NCBI GenBank assembly: GCA_948567375.1
Contig: OX419758.1
Location: 6,515,001 to 6,579,000 of the forward strand
Length of the DNA stretch: 64,000 bases
Origin: Lunularia cruciata
Lineage: Eukaryota > Streptophyta > Marchantiopsida > Lunulariales > Lunulariaceae
Direction of reading: 5' to 3'
Shown piece by piece: positions 38,600 to 50,700 of the stretch. The notes under the pieces are model-generated. The model was not told the origin of the DNA, did not search any database, and worked only from the letters and a program-made list of their open reading frames with translations. Within the stretch, counting starts at the first letter, position 1. Every line of letters begins with the position of its first letter. Made by a program: the position numbers and the translations under genes.

Positions 38600-39620
38600 T
38601 GGGATTGGTATCATCATCATGAATGTTGTAGATGTTAAATATTAGTCTCAATAGGCTATATGATCTGACCAAACCTGATACCCTATGTGGACTTAAAGTC
38701 ATGCGCATTCCCCTACATACTTGCACTACATGCATGCATGGTAAATATGCTTGCTCCAAGTTCCTAAAGCAAGCCTTGTATTGGGCAATGAATCTCTTGG
38801 AGCTTGTCCATAGTGACCTTAGTGGTCAAATTTCACCCCCAACTTTGACTAAGTATAAATATTTTGTAACTTTCATAAGTGATTTTCCCCAATATACTTA
38901 CCTCCAACTTCTTCATTGGAAATCTTATAATGTTGCTGCATTCATCTGCTTTGTCATGTTGGTTGAAAGGTAAACTAGTGAAAAACTAAAGATGATCCTC
39001 TCCAATGGAGTTGAATATTTTGTCCCTGAGTTTCTAACATGAGTGTAGTGGAATTGAAATTTTTTTACAAATTGTTACACCACTTGGCAAAATGGTGTTG
39101 TTAAGAGAAAAATCATACGTTGTATGATATGGCCTGATGCATGCTCCATGAATTGAGCCTTCCCAAATCTTACTAGGGGGAGGCAATCATATGTATGAGT
39201 TCTCTTCAATATTAGTGCTCTACTAAAGCCATACCTCATTTTTCCACTCCATTTGAAATGTGGCACGAGCAAAAACTTGATTTATCTAATTTGTGTATCT
39301 TCAGGTGTAAGGGCCTTGCACAAGCCTGGCCAAACTATGATATAAAATAGACCCTAAGTTTGAGGCACGTACTTTACTTGGTATGATACCCAAGTAAAAG
39401 TTACAAACTATAGGGCAACCATGACAATTTTGTCTTCATCTCCTAAGACATTGTGTTTCAAGAGGAGGATTTGCTTACTAATCTATATGATAATACTTCT
39501 CAATCCACGAGTCATGGTCCTATAGACTTCAAATAGCAGATCCATCCCTTCTTTGCTCATACCATCACACAGATTCCGCCACAATTGCTCCAACCGGCTT
39601 GCACTATCCCTCATTGTTTA
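38600..39620 (+). pseudogene. Copia GAG-pre-integrase and integrase
   Basis: The frame 38632-38973 reads CTTCMHGKYACSKF, then LLELVHSDLSGQISPPT and YFVTFISDFPQYTY, the classic copia integrase series (first catalytic Asp in VHSDLSG). After a frameshift the third site reads NGVVKRK, where the family has a Glu before R-K; the Lys would abolish catalysis. A 39075-39272 frame on the other strand is its shadow. Confidence 0.75.
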
Positions 39621-39792
39621 TTCCTAAACCCGCACAACCTCATCATGTTACACCCTCCAAGTCTCACCCCTTAGTTACTATTCCCCTAACAACTCCCTCC
39701 CTTTGTTCAACCAGCAACTATGTCACCTATGGTGACACTTCCTCTACCTCAAATGTTTGAAGATGATATGCTTCATTGCCCACTTGGTTCTC

Positions 39793-40547
39793 TGTAATTT
39801 TTTGAGGATATTAGAGAGACATAGAAGAGAAAACACAAGTTTCAAACTCAAACTCCAATGCCCCAAAGGAGCACCTTGATTGTATTATATAGCAAAGAGG
39901 ACTCGTCCAAAGGAAGCTCCACCCTTGGATCAGATACATGGATTGGTGACTTGTAAGTGAGCTCTACCTTTAGATTGGTTGGATGCATGAGTGATATGTT
40001 GGTTATGATCCTATCTGGTTGGTCAACCCATCTTTGATCAAAGGGAATATTTAGAGAATCTTCTTGTAGGAATCTCCAAATTGCATGGGTGAGGTACCAT
40101 TGGAAAACTCCCAATGAGACAAAGAATTTTTTTGGAGGGGGGGTGAAGGGAATGCTAGCCTTTCCTCCATTTTGAGGGGAATCTACACATTTTGAGGCCT
40201 AATTCATTTGTTTAGGCTTTCAAAATTGACTAAAGATTTAGGCATATTTTGGTTTTTGCACTATTGGTAGAAGTACCCTTTTGGTGGTATATATTTCAGA
40301 TTTATTTAGTCCATCATGTATAACAACATCCTTTTAGATATTACCAAACCAAATTTCACCTCTAGATCATATGTCTAGCTATTGGTCCTAAGGTTTTCAA
40401 ATCTGTTTCAATTTTTGCACTATTAGTAGAAGTACTCTTTTGGTGATATCTCTATCGGATCTATTTATCCATCATGTATAACATCCTTCTAAATGTTATC
40501 AAACCAAATTTCACCTTTAGATCATGTGTCTAGCTATTGGTATTACA
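39793..40547. mobile_element. Solo LTR of family Y with exact TSD
   Basis: TGTAATTTT...GGTATTACA, 755 bp, flanked by TTCTC at 39788-39792 and 40548-40552. It is longer than its relatives because the last part is duplicated in tandem (compare about 40240-40390 with 40410-40547). The host is copia pol, between integrase and the connection region. Confidence 0.8.
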
Positions 40548-41107
40548 TTCTCACACTCAAATCACTAATTATTGTAAGAAAAGTGTAATCTCAACCCATT
40601 ATTTGAGGATGATTCTCCAATACCATCTAATCCACTATTTGGTGAGGTATAAGACTCCCATCTTGGTATCTCTAAACGTGCTTACTCTAGTTAATTCTCT
40701 AAAACAACAAGTAGATACTTTACTGAGCACACTATGCCATAGGCTATTTGGGTCATTTGCTCAACCATCCTCATCTGGTCACGAGTCAAATGAGGTTGAT
40801 GATATACCTCAACCCACTCCAGACCCACTACTAGTTCTTAGACAATCTGCCTGCACTAACAAAGGAGTTCCCTCTCCTTGGCCTCAAGTGGAGAATTATG
40901 ATCCAATAGTGCTAACTCCTAAAATCCGTGCACCCAAGAAATATGCTTTTGTGGCTATTTTATCTAAAATCCTATTAGAGCCAATCACATACTTGCAAGC
41001 TCATTTTAGTCTCCTCATTCCATTGAGTGGTAGCATGCCATAGCTGATGATTGACATCACATGATCAAAATGGGACTTGATCCTCTCCTTGAATCATTGA
41101 CCCATCA
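40548..41107 (+). pseudogene. Copia connection region and RT start
   Basis: The frame 40537-41043 has a Ser/Pro-rich linker, then PKKYAFVAILSKILLEPITY, the usual lead into copia RT (EP.TY..A...W). It is cut by G2 at 41107; RT resumes at 46694 with CKWFLKSKLKPNG. Confidence 0.65.
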
Positions 41108-41512
41108 TGTAAAAGACTGAATCCAAGGAGAGAAATAGGAAACTCACATTGGGACACTTGGATGAGGAAAAACTATGAATGCCTAGCATGAGCTTTGGCT
41201 TTGATATTTATAGGTAGCATACAAGGCCCTTGAGAAGCTTCTCAAGAAGCTTCCTCAAGCCGCTTTCTTAGAGTGCAAGCCAAGTTAACTAGGAAGCTTA
41301 TCAAGAAGCTTCCTTCTAGAAGTCGCCTACTTGGCGTGCAAGCTAAGCTAGTTAGAAGCTTCTAGAAGCTACTTACTTGAGGTGCAAGCTAAGGTAGCCG
41401 GGAAGCTTCCCAAGAAGCTTCTGAGATACTTTTGGAATATTCTAGGCTACTTTGTTTTATGTGCTACTTTGTAAGCCCGACTAACTTCATCGCTAAACTC
41501 CATATTGTTACA
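41108..41512 (-). repeat. G2 3' LTR
   Basis: Runs TGTAAAAGAC...TTGTTACA in plus orientation. On the minus strand the TATA box CTATAAATA is at 41213-41205. The promoter-side part (41231-41430) has repeated AGAAGCTTCT palindromes, including one exact three-unit GAAnnTTCnnGAA at 41355-41367. Confidence 0.92.
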
Positions 41513-41968
41513 TATTCCCCCGCTGTTAGTTGGTGATGTACTCGTCGCCAGTGAAGCTTCAAATTCCTGGATGGCCATCTGTGTATTCTGGAGGTGAGAA
41601 AGAGGTTCCCAAGTGGCATCATGAAGGGGATACCCTTTCCAAAGGACCTTGTACTCCGTATGTTGGCGACAGCCTCGTTGATTATAGCAACGCGCAAGGA
41701 TACGATCAACTTCGTACTCCTCATGATCATTGATAGGGACAGAAAGAGGGAGAGGTTGGACTTGAGAGGAAAAGGAAGAGGGGTTAGGAACAAAGGGTTT
41801 CAACTTGGAAACATGAAAGACAGGATGGATACGCATGTGACAAGGCAAGGCAAGTTGATAAGCAACAAGAGAGACAATTTGGGTGACATTAAAGGGTCCT
41901 ATCCAATTAGGGGCAAGCTTACGAACTTGGGTATCAAGTGGGAGAGGAAGGTTATTGGAGGATAGCAT
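41447..41968 (-). pseudogene. G2 integrase C-terminus and chromodomain
   Basis: A 173-codon frame running into the LTR. It begins NNLPLPLDTQVRKLAPNWIGP and contains MRIHPVFHVSKLKPF, then YEVDRILARCYNQRG, YKVLWKGYPLHDATWEP and MAIQEFE: a full chromodomain, with Tyr/Trp/Trp cage-type positions visible. Chromodomains steer integration of chromoviruses to marked chromatin. This is the best-kept part of the element. Confidence 0.85.
41513..41524 (-). other. G2 polypurine tract
   Basis: AGCGGGGGAATA on the minus strand, directly before the 3' LTR; the place where plus-strand DNA synthesis is primed in LTR elements. Confidence 0.7.
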
Positions 41969-42073
41969 GACTTTATCACCAACTTCAAAGGTGAGATCAC
42001 GACGATGGTGGTATGCATATTGTTTTTGGTGATTCTGAGTAACAAGGAGGTGAGACTTGGCTTGTTGGAGAGA

Positions 42074-42832
42074 TTAGGATATAATGGTCAAGAATATGGA
42101 AGTATGAGGAACTTGAGATGGAGGAAGAGCAAGAAGAGAATCTAGAACAAGCGGATCTTGGCCAAAATTGAGAAAGAAAGGAGAGAATCTAATGCTTGCC
42201 TGTTTGGAATTGTTGTAGGCAAATTCTGCAATAGCAAGACATTCATCCCAATTGGTATGGTAGACATTGACAAAGGCACGCAACATATCCTCCAATGTAT
42301 GATTTGCACGTTTGGTTTGTCCATCAGTTTGAGGATAAGAGGCCATGGACAAAGCAAGCTTGGTGCTGAGTATCTGAAAGAGTGTTTGCCAAAACTTCTC
42401 GGTAAATCAAGGATCATGGTTGGAGATGAGTACGTGTGGCATCCCATGATGCTTGAAGACATTGTCAAAGTAGATTTACATTAAGGTTGGAGCATCCACG
42501 ATATCACAGGTTGGTGCCAAGTGGATTTGCTTACTAAGCTTATCCACAAACACCACGATGGCGGTGTGTCCTTGTTTTTTCTTTAGCAAGGATGTGATGA
42601 GATCCAAGCTCACATGCTCCCAATGAGCTGATGGAATGGCAAGCGGTTGAAGGAGTCCACTTGGCTTTTGGTTGCTGGCCTTGTTACGTTGGCAGCTCTC
42701 ACACAATCGGACAAATTCTTGAACATCTTGTGTCATGTTGGGCCACCACCATTGACATTGGAGGGTACCCAAGGTCTTGTCCACACCCATGTGACCAACA
42801 ATGGGTAAATCATGGGCTTCTTGAAGGCGCAC
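42074..42832 (-). pseudogene. G2 integrase zinc-binding and core
   Basis: 42476-42832 holds the HHCC module (HDLPIVGHMGVDKTL..., then CESCQRNK) and HVSLDLITSL with the first catalytic Asp; 42074-42352 continues with YPQTDGQTKRANHTLEDML. The Glu expected in GQTER is Lys here (GAA/GAG to AAA), which should kill strand transfer. A frameshift separates the two frames. Confidence 0.85.
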
Positions 42833-43281
42833 AAGTCAAAGATCACCTTTGGCTGGAACATAGATCCGGTCCGCATGGAATAGAAGGCCTTCCTTGAGGG
42901 AGAAGGTGTTGTACTCCTTGTCACCTATTGTTAGACAACCATGTACCATTTGGAAGAAGAGATCTTGTTGTAGAGCTAACCAAAACTCGTTATGGATCTT
43001 GGGGTCAATTGACACCGTAGTAATTGCTGCCACGATGAGAAGAAGAGACTTCAAATAAGGTCGTCATGATAGAGCATCACGGATGACATGGAATTGACCT
43101 GGTTTGTACTCAAGTTTAATGTCAAACAATTGGAGTTGCTCTTCCCATTGATGATGTCGACTCTTCATGTGCTCCAGGTGTAAGGTCTGCAACAATGGCT
43201 TGTGATGAGTTCACATGATCACTTGTTTCCCCAAGAGATAATGCCTCCATACCTTGGTGGCATATACCATTGCAGTTGATC

Positions 43282-44405
43282 TCAAGCAGAGTAATTTCTT
43301 TTAGTTGTATTTAGTTCGCAAGACACAAAGGCAATGGGATGCAGTCCATCTGGGAATTCTTGTTGCAACACAGCTCCAATTGCAAAGTTAGAAGCATCAA
43401 AATCAACCACACAAGGTAGTTGAGGATCATATGGTTGAAGAATAGGTCTTGAAGACACTATATGTTTCAACTTCTGGAATGCTTCTTCATGCTTGGTGTT
43501 CCACTGGAAGCTCAAGTTCTTTCCCAAGAGGTTAGTCAATAGTGCAGCCACATGAGCATAATAGTGGATGAACCGTCGGTAAAAACTGGCCAATCCATTG
43601 AATGCCCATACTTCTACAACATCCTTTAGAGTAGGCCAATCAGTGATGGCCTTGATCTTCTCTTCTTCCATCTTGATCCACTCTAAGGAGATCTTATGAC
43701 CCAAGAAGGTAACCTCTTCTACCAAAAGGCACACTTTGACTTTTTAAATTTCCATTGTCGTAGTCGTCTTAGGACTTCTCGCACATGATTCACATGTTCT
43801 ATCTCTGTCTTGCTATAGATTAAGAAATCATCCAAGAACACCACCATTGACCAATCCAATAGTCCATCCAACACCCAATGCATCTGATCCATGAAGACTA
43901 CTGGAGCATTAGTGAGTCCAAAAGGTAAACCCTCTCCAATCAAAATGCACATACCTTGTGCGAAAGGCAGTCTTTTGCACATCCTCTCTATCAATTGGAA
44001 TTTGCCATTAGCCGCTGCAAAGATCCACTTGGAAAAGTAACGTGCTCCACTTAGTTGATCAAGCAAGTCATCGATCCGAGGCAAGGGATATGCATTCTTC
44101 ACGGTTTGCTTATTGAGCCCACGATAATCAATACAGAAACAAAGTCCTCCATCCTTCTTTGGAACAAATAGTACCGGTGCTCCCCACGGAGAGGTACTAT
44201 GTCATATAAAGTCCTTCTCCAACAACTCTGTAAGTGCTATTTGCAACTCCTCCAACTCCTTTGCTGAGAGCTGATAGATCGGTCTACTCACTAGAGTACT
44301 CCCTGGCAATAACTTGATCTTGAAGGGCATACCTCGATCAGAGGGTAATCCCTTTGGCAGATCATCTAGAAACACGTCCGCAAAACTTCTTAAGTATCCG
44401 ATCAA
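43282..44405 (-). pseudogene. G2 reverse transcriptase and RNase H
   Basis: 44202-44405 is the RT N-terminus (FADVFLDDLPKGLPSDRGMP). 43719-44102 has [21 protein letters not shown] and the catalytic [11 protein letters not shown]. 43282-43734 has ITDWPTLKDV, then the RNase H start VVDFDASNFAIGAVLQQ. Stops and frameshifts split the domain into three frames. At motif A, SKWIFAA replaces the family's SKIDLRSGYHQ, so the first RT Asp is lost. Confidence 0.85.
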
Positions 44406-44792
44406 CCATTACTTGATGAGGCTCTCGGTCCTCCACATATTGGTCTTGTGCAATTGGCTTGATCCACACCGCAAATATAGACTTATCTTCCTCTAAAGCT
44501 TGCTCTATGGCTGCTTTACTAACAAACTTCCCTTCTAGGGACTCATCTCTCTTCCAAGCCTGCTCCATGGTTGCCTTCTTGGCAAACTTCCCATCTTGGG
44601 ACTCCACTTCCTTCAAGGTTTGCTCTATGGCTACCTTCTTGACAAACTTCCCATCTTGGGACTGATTATTCTTAGGTGTCTTACTCAGAGGTGCCAGACA
44701 ACCTAATCGGAAATTCCTACCTTGGTGTTGTACTTGAATTTAGCGTTGGGTCCAATCAAATTGAACCTTATGATGTTCAAGCCAAGGTAGAC

Positions 44793-45098
44793 CTAGAAGA
44801 TATCATAATGTAGAGGTGCCACTACAAACCTCATACACTCCAAATATTCCTTCCCAATCTTGAAGGTAATAGGATGCAAGGTGCGGAATGTAGAACCCTT
44901 TCTACCATCCGCCATCATCAAACTACTTCCAATCACTAGCTTGATAGGAATACCCAATTCCTTTGCTACTTGCATAGATATACAATTCTCTGAACTTCCA
45001 AAATGAACCAAAATCCTAGAACTCCGATTAGATATCATACCTTGCAAGTGAAGCAAACTTGCATAGGTCGAGCTTTCAATCCCATTGGAACTAATCAA
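44793..45098 (-). pseudogene. G2 aspartic protease
   Basis: Reads ILVHFGSSENCISMQVAKELGIPI, where related elements have D-S-G at HFG; the catalytic Asp is His and the Ser is Phe. The flanking strand pattern and the ADG loop remain. Inactive. Confidence 0.75.
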
Positions 45099-45179
45099 GC
45101 TCCCAGCAGGCAGCTTGAATTCTACTGGGATTCCTTGTTTCCCTGATCATTCTGCTCCACAACCTCCACTTGTCGAGGT

Positions 45180-46034
45180 CGTCCATTCTTGAGTGGACAT
45201 TCAACAATGTGATGCCCCTACTGGCAACAATAAAAATAACCACCATTTTGTTGCAGTTTCTCCCTATCTGCCGTGCCAAGTGGTCTTTGTTGAATTGCAT
45301 GAATCTCCATTGGTGCTGGATCCTCCACTTGTGTGTAGTGTATTGGTAGGCTTTGTGGAGGTCAAGGTCGAGACCAAGTTGTTACCACCAAGGAATCAAA
45401 ATGTTCGGCCAACCGCATGGCTTCCTCCAAGTGTTGTGGCTCTTGCATGGTTACCTTTAATGTGGTTCTTGCCTTCAAGCCCCTCACAAATTGATCTAGG
45501 GCTTCACCTTCCAATAATCTGGAATTTGCATGATGGTGTTTTGGAACTACGTGATGTAACTTCTTACCGAGCCAATTTGTTTCAACTTTGCCAACTTATC
45601 TCGTGCAGCTCGTGTGGCATTTATAGCTTGGAACGGACTAATTATTGTGCTCTTGAATTCTGCCCATGTCAAGATTGGTGTAACCCTTTGTTGTTTGGCT
45701 CACTCCACTCGGAATCTCCACCATAGCTTTGCTACTCCATCCAATTGGCTAGAAGCCAAGAGAATTTGTTTTTGCTCGTCTTGTAGATTGGTAGCTTCAA
45801 AATAACGTTCACAATCAAACACAAAATTCTCCACTACACTCGGGAGATTCTTGCCTTTGAATACCTTGGGTTTAGGGAATCTGATCTGATCTTCTCCTTC
45901 TTGAATTGATACTCTCTCCACTTGCTCTTGTCGTCAAAGATCTTGTTCATCCAACAATCAAGTAAGGTGCTCGATTTGTTGTTGCATAGCAAGGATAACA
46001 TCAGGTATTGCCGCCATGGTTGCTCCTCTATCAC
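45180..46034 (-). pseudogene. G2 gag
   Basis: 45700-45921 reads IRFPKPKVFKGKNLPSVVENFVFDCE..., then WWRFRVE, the retrotransposon gag core. A knuckle-like YCCQ, stop, GHHIVECP is visible near 45190-45240, disrupted by the stop. Confidence 0.75.
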
Positions 46035-46275
46035 ACCACTCCCAATCTATCTAATTTCTTAACATATAGAAATAGCACGTCCACCGTTCTCCATAAGTTA
46101 CAATCGGAAGTACCAAGGGTTCCTCAGATATGGTGATCATATGCAAAAAATCTTGTCCAAAGTGCGAGGTGATGAACTATGTGAAATGATGCTTGGGTAG
46201 TATTTGGATGCAAAAATCCCAACGGTTTGGTGGAAATGGATTTGGTGGTCCATAAATTCCATCCATCACATTCTT

Positions 46276-46288
46276 GCTCTAATACCAA
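46276..46288 (-). other. G2 primer-binding site
   Basis: TTGGTATTAGAGC on the minus strand, immediately after the 5' LTR; one change from TGGTATCAGAGC, the usual initiator-tRNA-Met site in plant LTR elements. Confidence 0.85.
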
Positions 46289-46693
46289 TGTAAAAGACCA
46301 AATCCGAGGAGAGAAATAGGAAACTCACATTGAGACACTTGAATGAGGAAAAACTCCAAATGCCTAGCATGAGCTTTGGCTTTGGTATTTATAGGTAGCA
46401 TACAAGGCCCTTGAGAAGCTTCTCAAGAAGCTTCCTCAAGCCGCTTTCTTAGAGTGCAAGCTAAGTTAACTAGGAAGCTTCTCAAAAAGCTTCCTTCTAG
46501 AAGCTACCTACTTGGCATGCAAGCTAAGCTAGTTGGAAGCTTCTAAAAGCTACTTACTTGAGGTGCAAGCTAAGCTAGCCGAGAAGCTTCCCAAGAAGCT
46601 TCCTAGATACTTCCGGAATATTTTAGGCTACTTTGTCTTATGTGCTACTTTGTAAGCCCGACTAACTTTGTCGCTAAACTCCATATTGTTACA
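46289..46693 (-). repeat. G2 5' LTR
   Basis: Same length and ends as 41108-41512. TATA box at 46393-46386 on the minus strand; GAAnnTTC palindromes at about 46411-46610. The three-unit site is partly mutated here (GGAAGCTTCTAAAAGC). Confidence 0.92.
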
Positions 46694-47755
46694 CATCACT
46701 TGTAAGTGGTTTTTAAAATCAAAATTGAAGCCCAATGGGTTGATAGACCAATACAAAGCTCAACTGGTTGCACAAGGCTTTACACAACAATATGGGTTAG
46801 ACTGTATAGATACATTTCTCCAATTGTTAGTATTCAATCAATCTAGCTAATCTTTGCCATCATTGCAAAATATGTTTCCATGCACACCAAATAGATGTCA
46901 AGACAACGTTCATGCATGGTAATTTGTTTGAGAAGCTCTATATGAATATCCCTAAAGGAATAACAACATTGTCTATTGTCTAGCAGCAATAGTTTCTGAC
47001 TTAAAAAGGTCCTTTATAGCCTTAAGCAATCACCACGGGAATGGTACTGGGTGATTAATGCTTACTTTCTCAACATGGAATTTCTCAAGTCAAATGTTGA
47101 CGTAATGTCTACTACCGCTACCATAGATCTGATGTCACAATATTGGCACTTTACCTTGATGATATGCTAATTGCATGCAGTAATTTTTCATTCCTGGCTG
47201 AAATAAAAATCCACTTTGTAGTCATTTTGCAATGACCAATTTTGGTGAAGTTAATCACTATTTGAGCCTACAAATCATCTCATCTCTCACAAATAACATT
47301 ACTTTCTTCACTGCCTCATTTAGTATGATTTTTCTGATGTCAAACCCGTTTTGACTCCTATGATACCAAGTGTTTATCTATCTCTAGAAGATTGCACCTC
47401 TACTTATGAGAAAAAGGCTGAATGTGCTGAGTTTCTTTACCAAATGTTGTTGGGTCACTCCTTTGGGGCTCAACTAGCACCAAGCTGGACTTATCTTTCA
47501 CTACCAATGTGTTAGCTCAGTTCATTGCTAACCAAGGTAGGAAACACATTCAAGCCATCAAACATACATTAAGGTATGTTAAAGGTACTATTAATTATTG
47601 CAAGCACTATTGTCATCAAGTGGACCCTGAATCACTTTAGTGACTTTGACTTTGATTGAGCTAGTAAGGTGGACCAAGGGGTGCTCAACCTCCTATTCCA
47701 TTTTTTTGCTTCACGTAGGAGGTCCAACCTTTGTTTCACACAGGAGGAGTTTTGG
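46694..47755 (+). pseudogene. Copia reverse transcriptase
   Basis: Reads CKWFLKSKLKPNGLIDQYKAQLVAQGFTQQYGLD, then in shifted frames LKQSPREWYWVINAYFL and ALYLDDMLIACS (catalytic DD kept), and later the RNase H lead-in HQAIKHTLRYVKGTINYC-like text. Multiple frameshifts. Cut by non-LTR copy C. Confidence 0.8.
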
Positions 47756-47759
47756 AGAG

Positions 47760-50700
47760 TGTGGAGATGGGAGAGGAGAGAGAGAGATGCAAGACAAATG
47801 ATATATATTTTTTGAGGGTTCTCTAACATATATTACTTGAGTGAATAGTCAATTCTATTTGTTTTTCAATTTTGGTTCCATTGATACCTAGATTGAAGAC
47901 TATGTATTGAGTCGAAAGGTATGGAAATTTTTAGGATTTTTAGGGTTTAAAGTGATCATTACACATTGGTAGTGATGGCTTGGGAATTTTCATTTCTAAT
48001 CTCTTGGTTTTCATGATTAAGTTCTATGGGAATTTAGTTTGAAAATTTTGGAGATTGGAATTGAAAGTTATGAGAGTTTATAGTTCTTAGGGTGTGAAGA
48101 GATTGTATTTTCTTATGTGAGTTGGGATGTGAGGGGTTGTGGTTTTGCAAGTATGGGGAGATATAGAGAGGAGCTTCATGTGGTACTATCATTATTCTTG
48201 TGCTAGCCATGACTACACCTCCCCATGTGGAGCCGCCTGGAGTGGATCGGGATACACCATGCCCGATGTGTCATTAATACTTTACCTTGCAAGGAGTAAA
48301 GAACCATGTGGGAAGGATGCACAAGGACTATTATTGGACCACTTGGGATGCCCACATGAGGCAAGCAACCACATTGATAGAAATGACCCTTGGGATTACG
48401 CACGTTTCTTCTATCTCTTTGTTGATTGTTCCAAGGATATAGATTGAGTTGGGGGAGTGGTTAGCTTCTCAAATGGGATGCATTTAGGGTTATTTGAGAC
48501 TAGTTTTCCATGTCCATGTCTATTCCATAGGCTACACTGCACACTCCATGATGAGGCTAGACAGGCTTTTTACCTACCACTTGATTGTTTGGCATGTGAT
48601 CCCTTGGACAAGTTAGCATGGTTCCTATTCCTCTTAGCCCTTGATGGTGTCTTCATTATGCTAGAGGGAGACGTGCAGGGCATAGAGAGGTAGTTACTAG
48701 ATCTTTTTAATTCTAAGCAAGGGATTGGACGGCCCTTCAAGAGGAGTTTGTTAGGGCTACATGTTTTAAGAGACAAGTTTTACCACAAGATACCACAAAG
48801 TCCACTCGATTACGACGGTGTAGGACATTGAGACAAGCAGGAGAGTTTAGTAAAGAAACCCAAGCACTTTACCCTTTGTCTATGGCTAGTCTTACTAATG
48901 AGACTATCTCTTCACTATGCTCACTACATCCTATGACAGTAAAGGTACTACCACTAGAGGTCTTAGATTATAAGCCTAAGCAACCTTTGTCTTGATAGGT
49001 CACTTTTTGCACAAGCATTGTGTATTAAACCTTGCTTTTTCTCAAAAGGCTTGTCAAGAATGGTATATGAGCATCTTAGAGATTGCTTTCAAGTAGATGA
49101 TCTTTCTAGTGGCTTTACCAAGTTATTTTAGGTGGTTGCAACAATAGCAAGAGGATATGTTCTTATGTTTGTTAGTCAAGTGTTAGGTGCTAGTTGACTT
49201 CTCACAATGGAGAAGGATACAGGAGGCATTAGACTGATTGCTATTGGGGAGATCTTTTTGATTTTGGTTAGTCATACCATTGTCCTTCAACAATGGTATC
49301 ATTACACTTTCAACTTCATCTTAGTCCATGTCAATTTGGAGTAGCTACACTTGGAGGATGTGAGGTTATATCTCCAGCATTAGAGCACTCCCAGATATCC
49401 ATCTGAAGTTGGTCGTCCTATAGGTGGATGTTGATAATGCTTTTAATAGCATCTCATATGCATCCATCTTTAGAGAGCTTAAGGAGGCTGGTGGATCCTT
49501 GGTGAGTCTTATTCCTTTTATGTAGTCTTTTTATGGTTCTCTTGCTTCCCTTTACTACCAACACGGTTGTTCACAAGAGGGAGTCACCATCTTGGAGTCA
49601 GTTGTTGGTACATATTAAGGAGATCCTTTAGGGGGAGACCCTTATTTGCCATAGCTCACTTTAGAGCTCTCTTATCTACTCTTTTGGCCATGCAAGGTTG
49701 TGTGTTTCCTTCCTTAGTAGACGATACACACATTGTGGGTCCTATAGATTAGTTTAGGCAGTCCTTTGACCACTTGACTATCAAGCTACATCTAGTAGGC
49801 TTGAGAGTCAAGGTGTCAAAGTGCAGGGGCATGGTCCCCTTTAGGTATCCCTCCCCATCTTGAGCTTCCAAAGGGGTGTATCGCATCTATAGAAGGGCTA
49901 TGTATTCTTGGAGTGCCAATAGGATTTGAGGATTTTGTCACACGCTTCTTAGACGTTGCCCTTGTAGAGGATGTTCTCCATGTGGATGACCTTCCATTAC
50001 TAGGAGATACGTATGGGGCATTGGGTATACTCTCCTCTAGTATTGCTCATCGATTGACTTCTCTCATCCTTACAATTCCCCCTCCTCGTCCTTCCTATCA
50101 TGTATGAGAGCCTTTGGTGATATTATTGGACCAAGGACATTTGAGTGGGTGATAGGGGAGTTGGCACATAGACAGATGGCTTTGCCAATCTCATATGGAG
50201 GGGTTGGCTTGCTATCTATGGAGGAGATGACACCTATAACATTTTGGGGTAGTTGGGCTTTGTTGGCACCCCTACTTTCCTCTTGTGTTGTGGTTGTTGA
50301 TAGGCCGGTTTTAGAGACTTATATGATAAAGTTGGAGGAAAGATCTTTTTCTCTCTAGATGTTATTGCGGCAGATGAGAGATAGTCTATCTCCACGGGCA
50401 TGCAAGGACTTTCCATCTCTTGCTTCACTATAGTCAGATTGGACTAGCGGTTTACAATCTTCTTTGATGGAGTGATAATGTGAGCATACGCTACATTCTC
50501 TCTTAGTTGACTCGTCCATTGCTTAGGCTACAACATGTCTTCACTCTTGCTCCCGAAAGGGTGCAGGCTCTTGGATCCTAGCTCGACCATGCATTAGGGC
50601 GTTTTGACTCGCACCAGCTACTTTCTCTACAATGATGAGATTTTGCCAAGGTTTGGTCCACCCATCTGCATCTTCATTTCTCACTTGTGAATGTGGTTCT

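Larger units (their letters stand above)
41108..46693 (-). mobile_element. Structurally complete Ty3/gypsy chromovirus G2
   Basis: 5586 bp, with two 405-bp LTRs (41108-41512 and 46289-46693), TG...CA ends and an exact CATCA TSD (41103-41107 and 46694-46698). On the minus strand: PBS, gag, protease, RT, RNase H, integrase, chromodomain and polypurine tract, the chromovirus order. The LTRs differ at about 28 of 405 positions by eye (about 93% identity), mostly transitions. All major frames are broken, and the protease and integrase active sites are mutated. It inserted into the copia RT. Confidence 0.92.

Noticed and set aside
41530-42897. Plus-strand frames of 60-123 codons across G2
   Set aside because: Antisense shadows of integrase and chromodomain coding on the minus strand.
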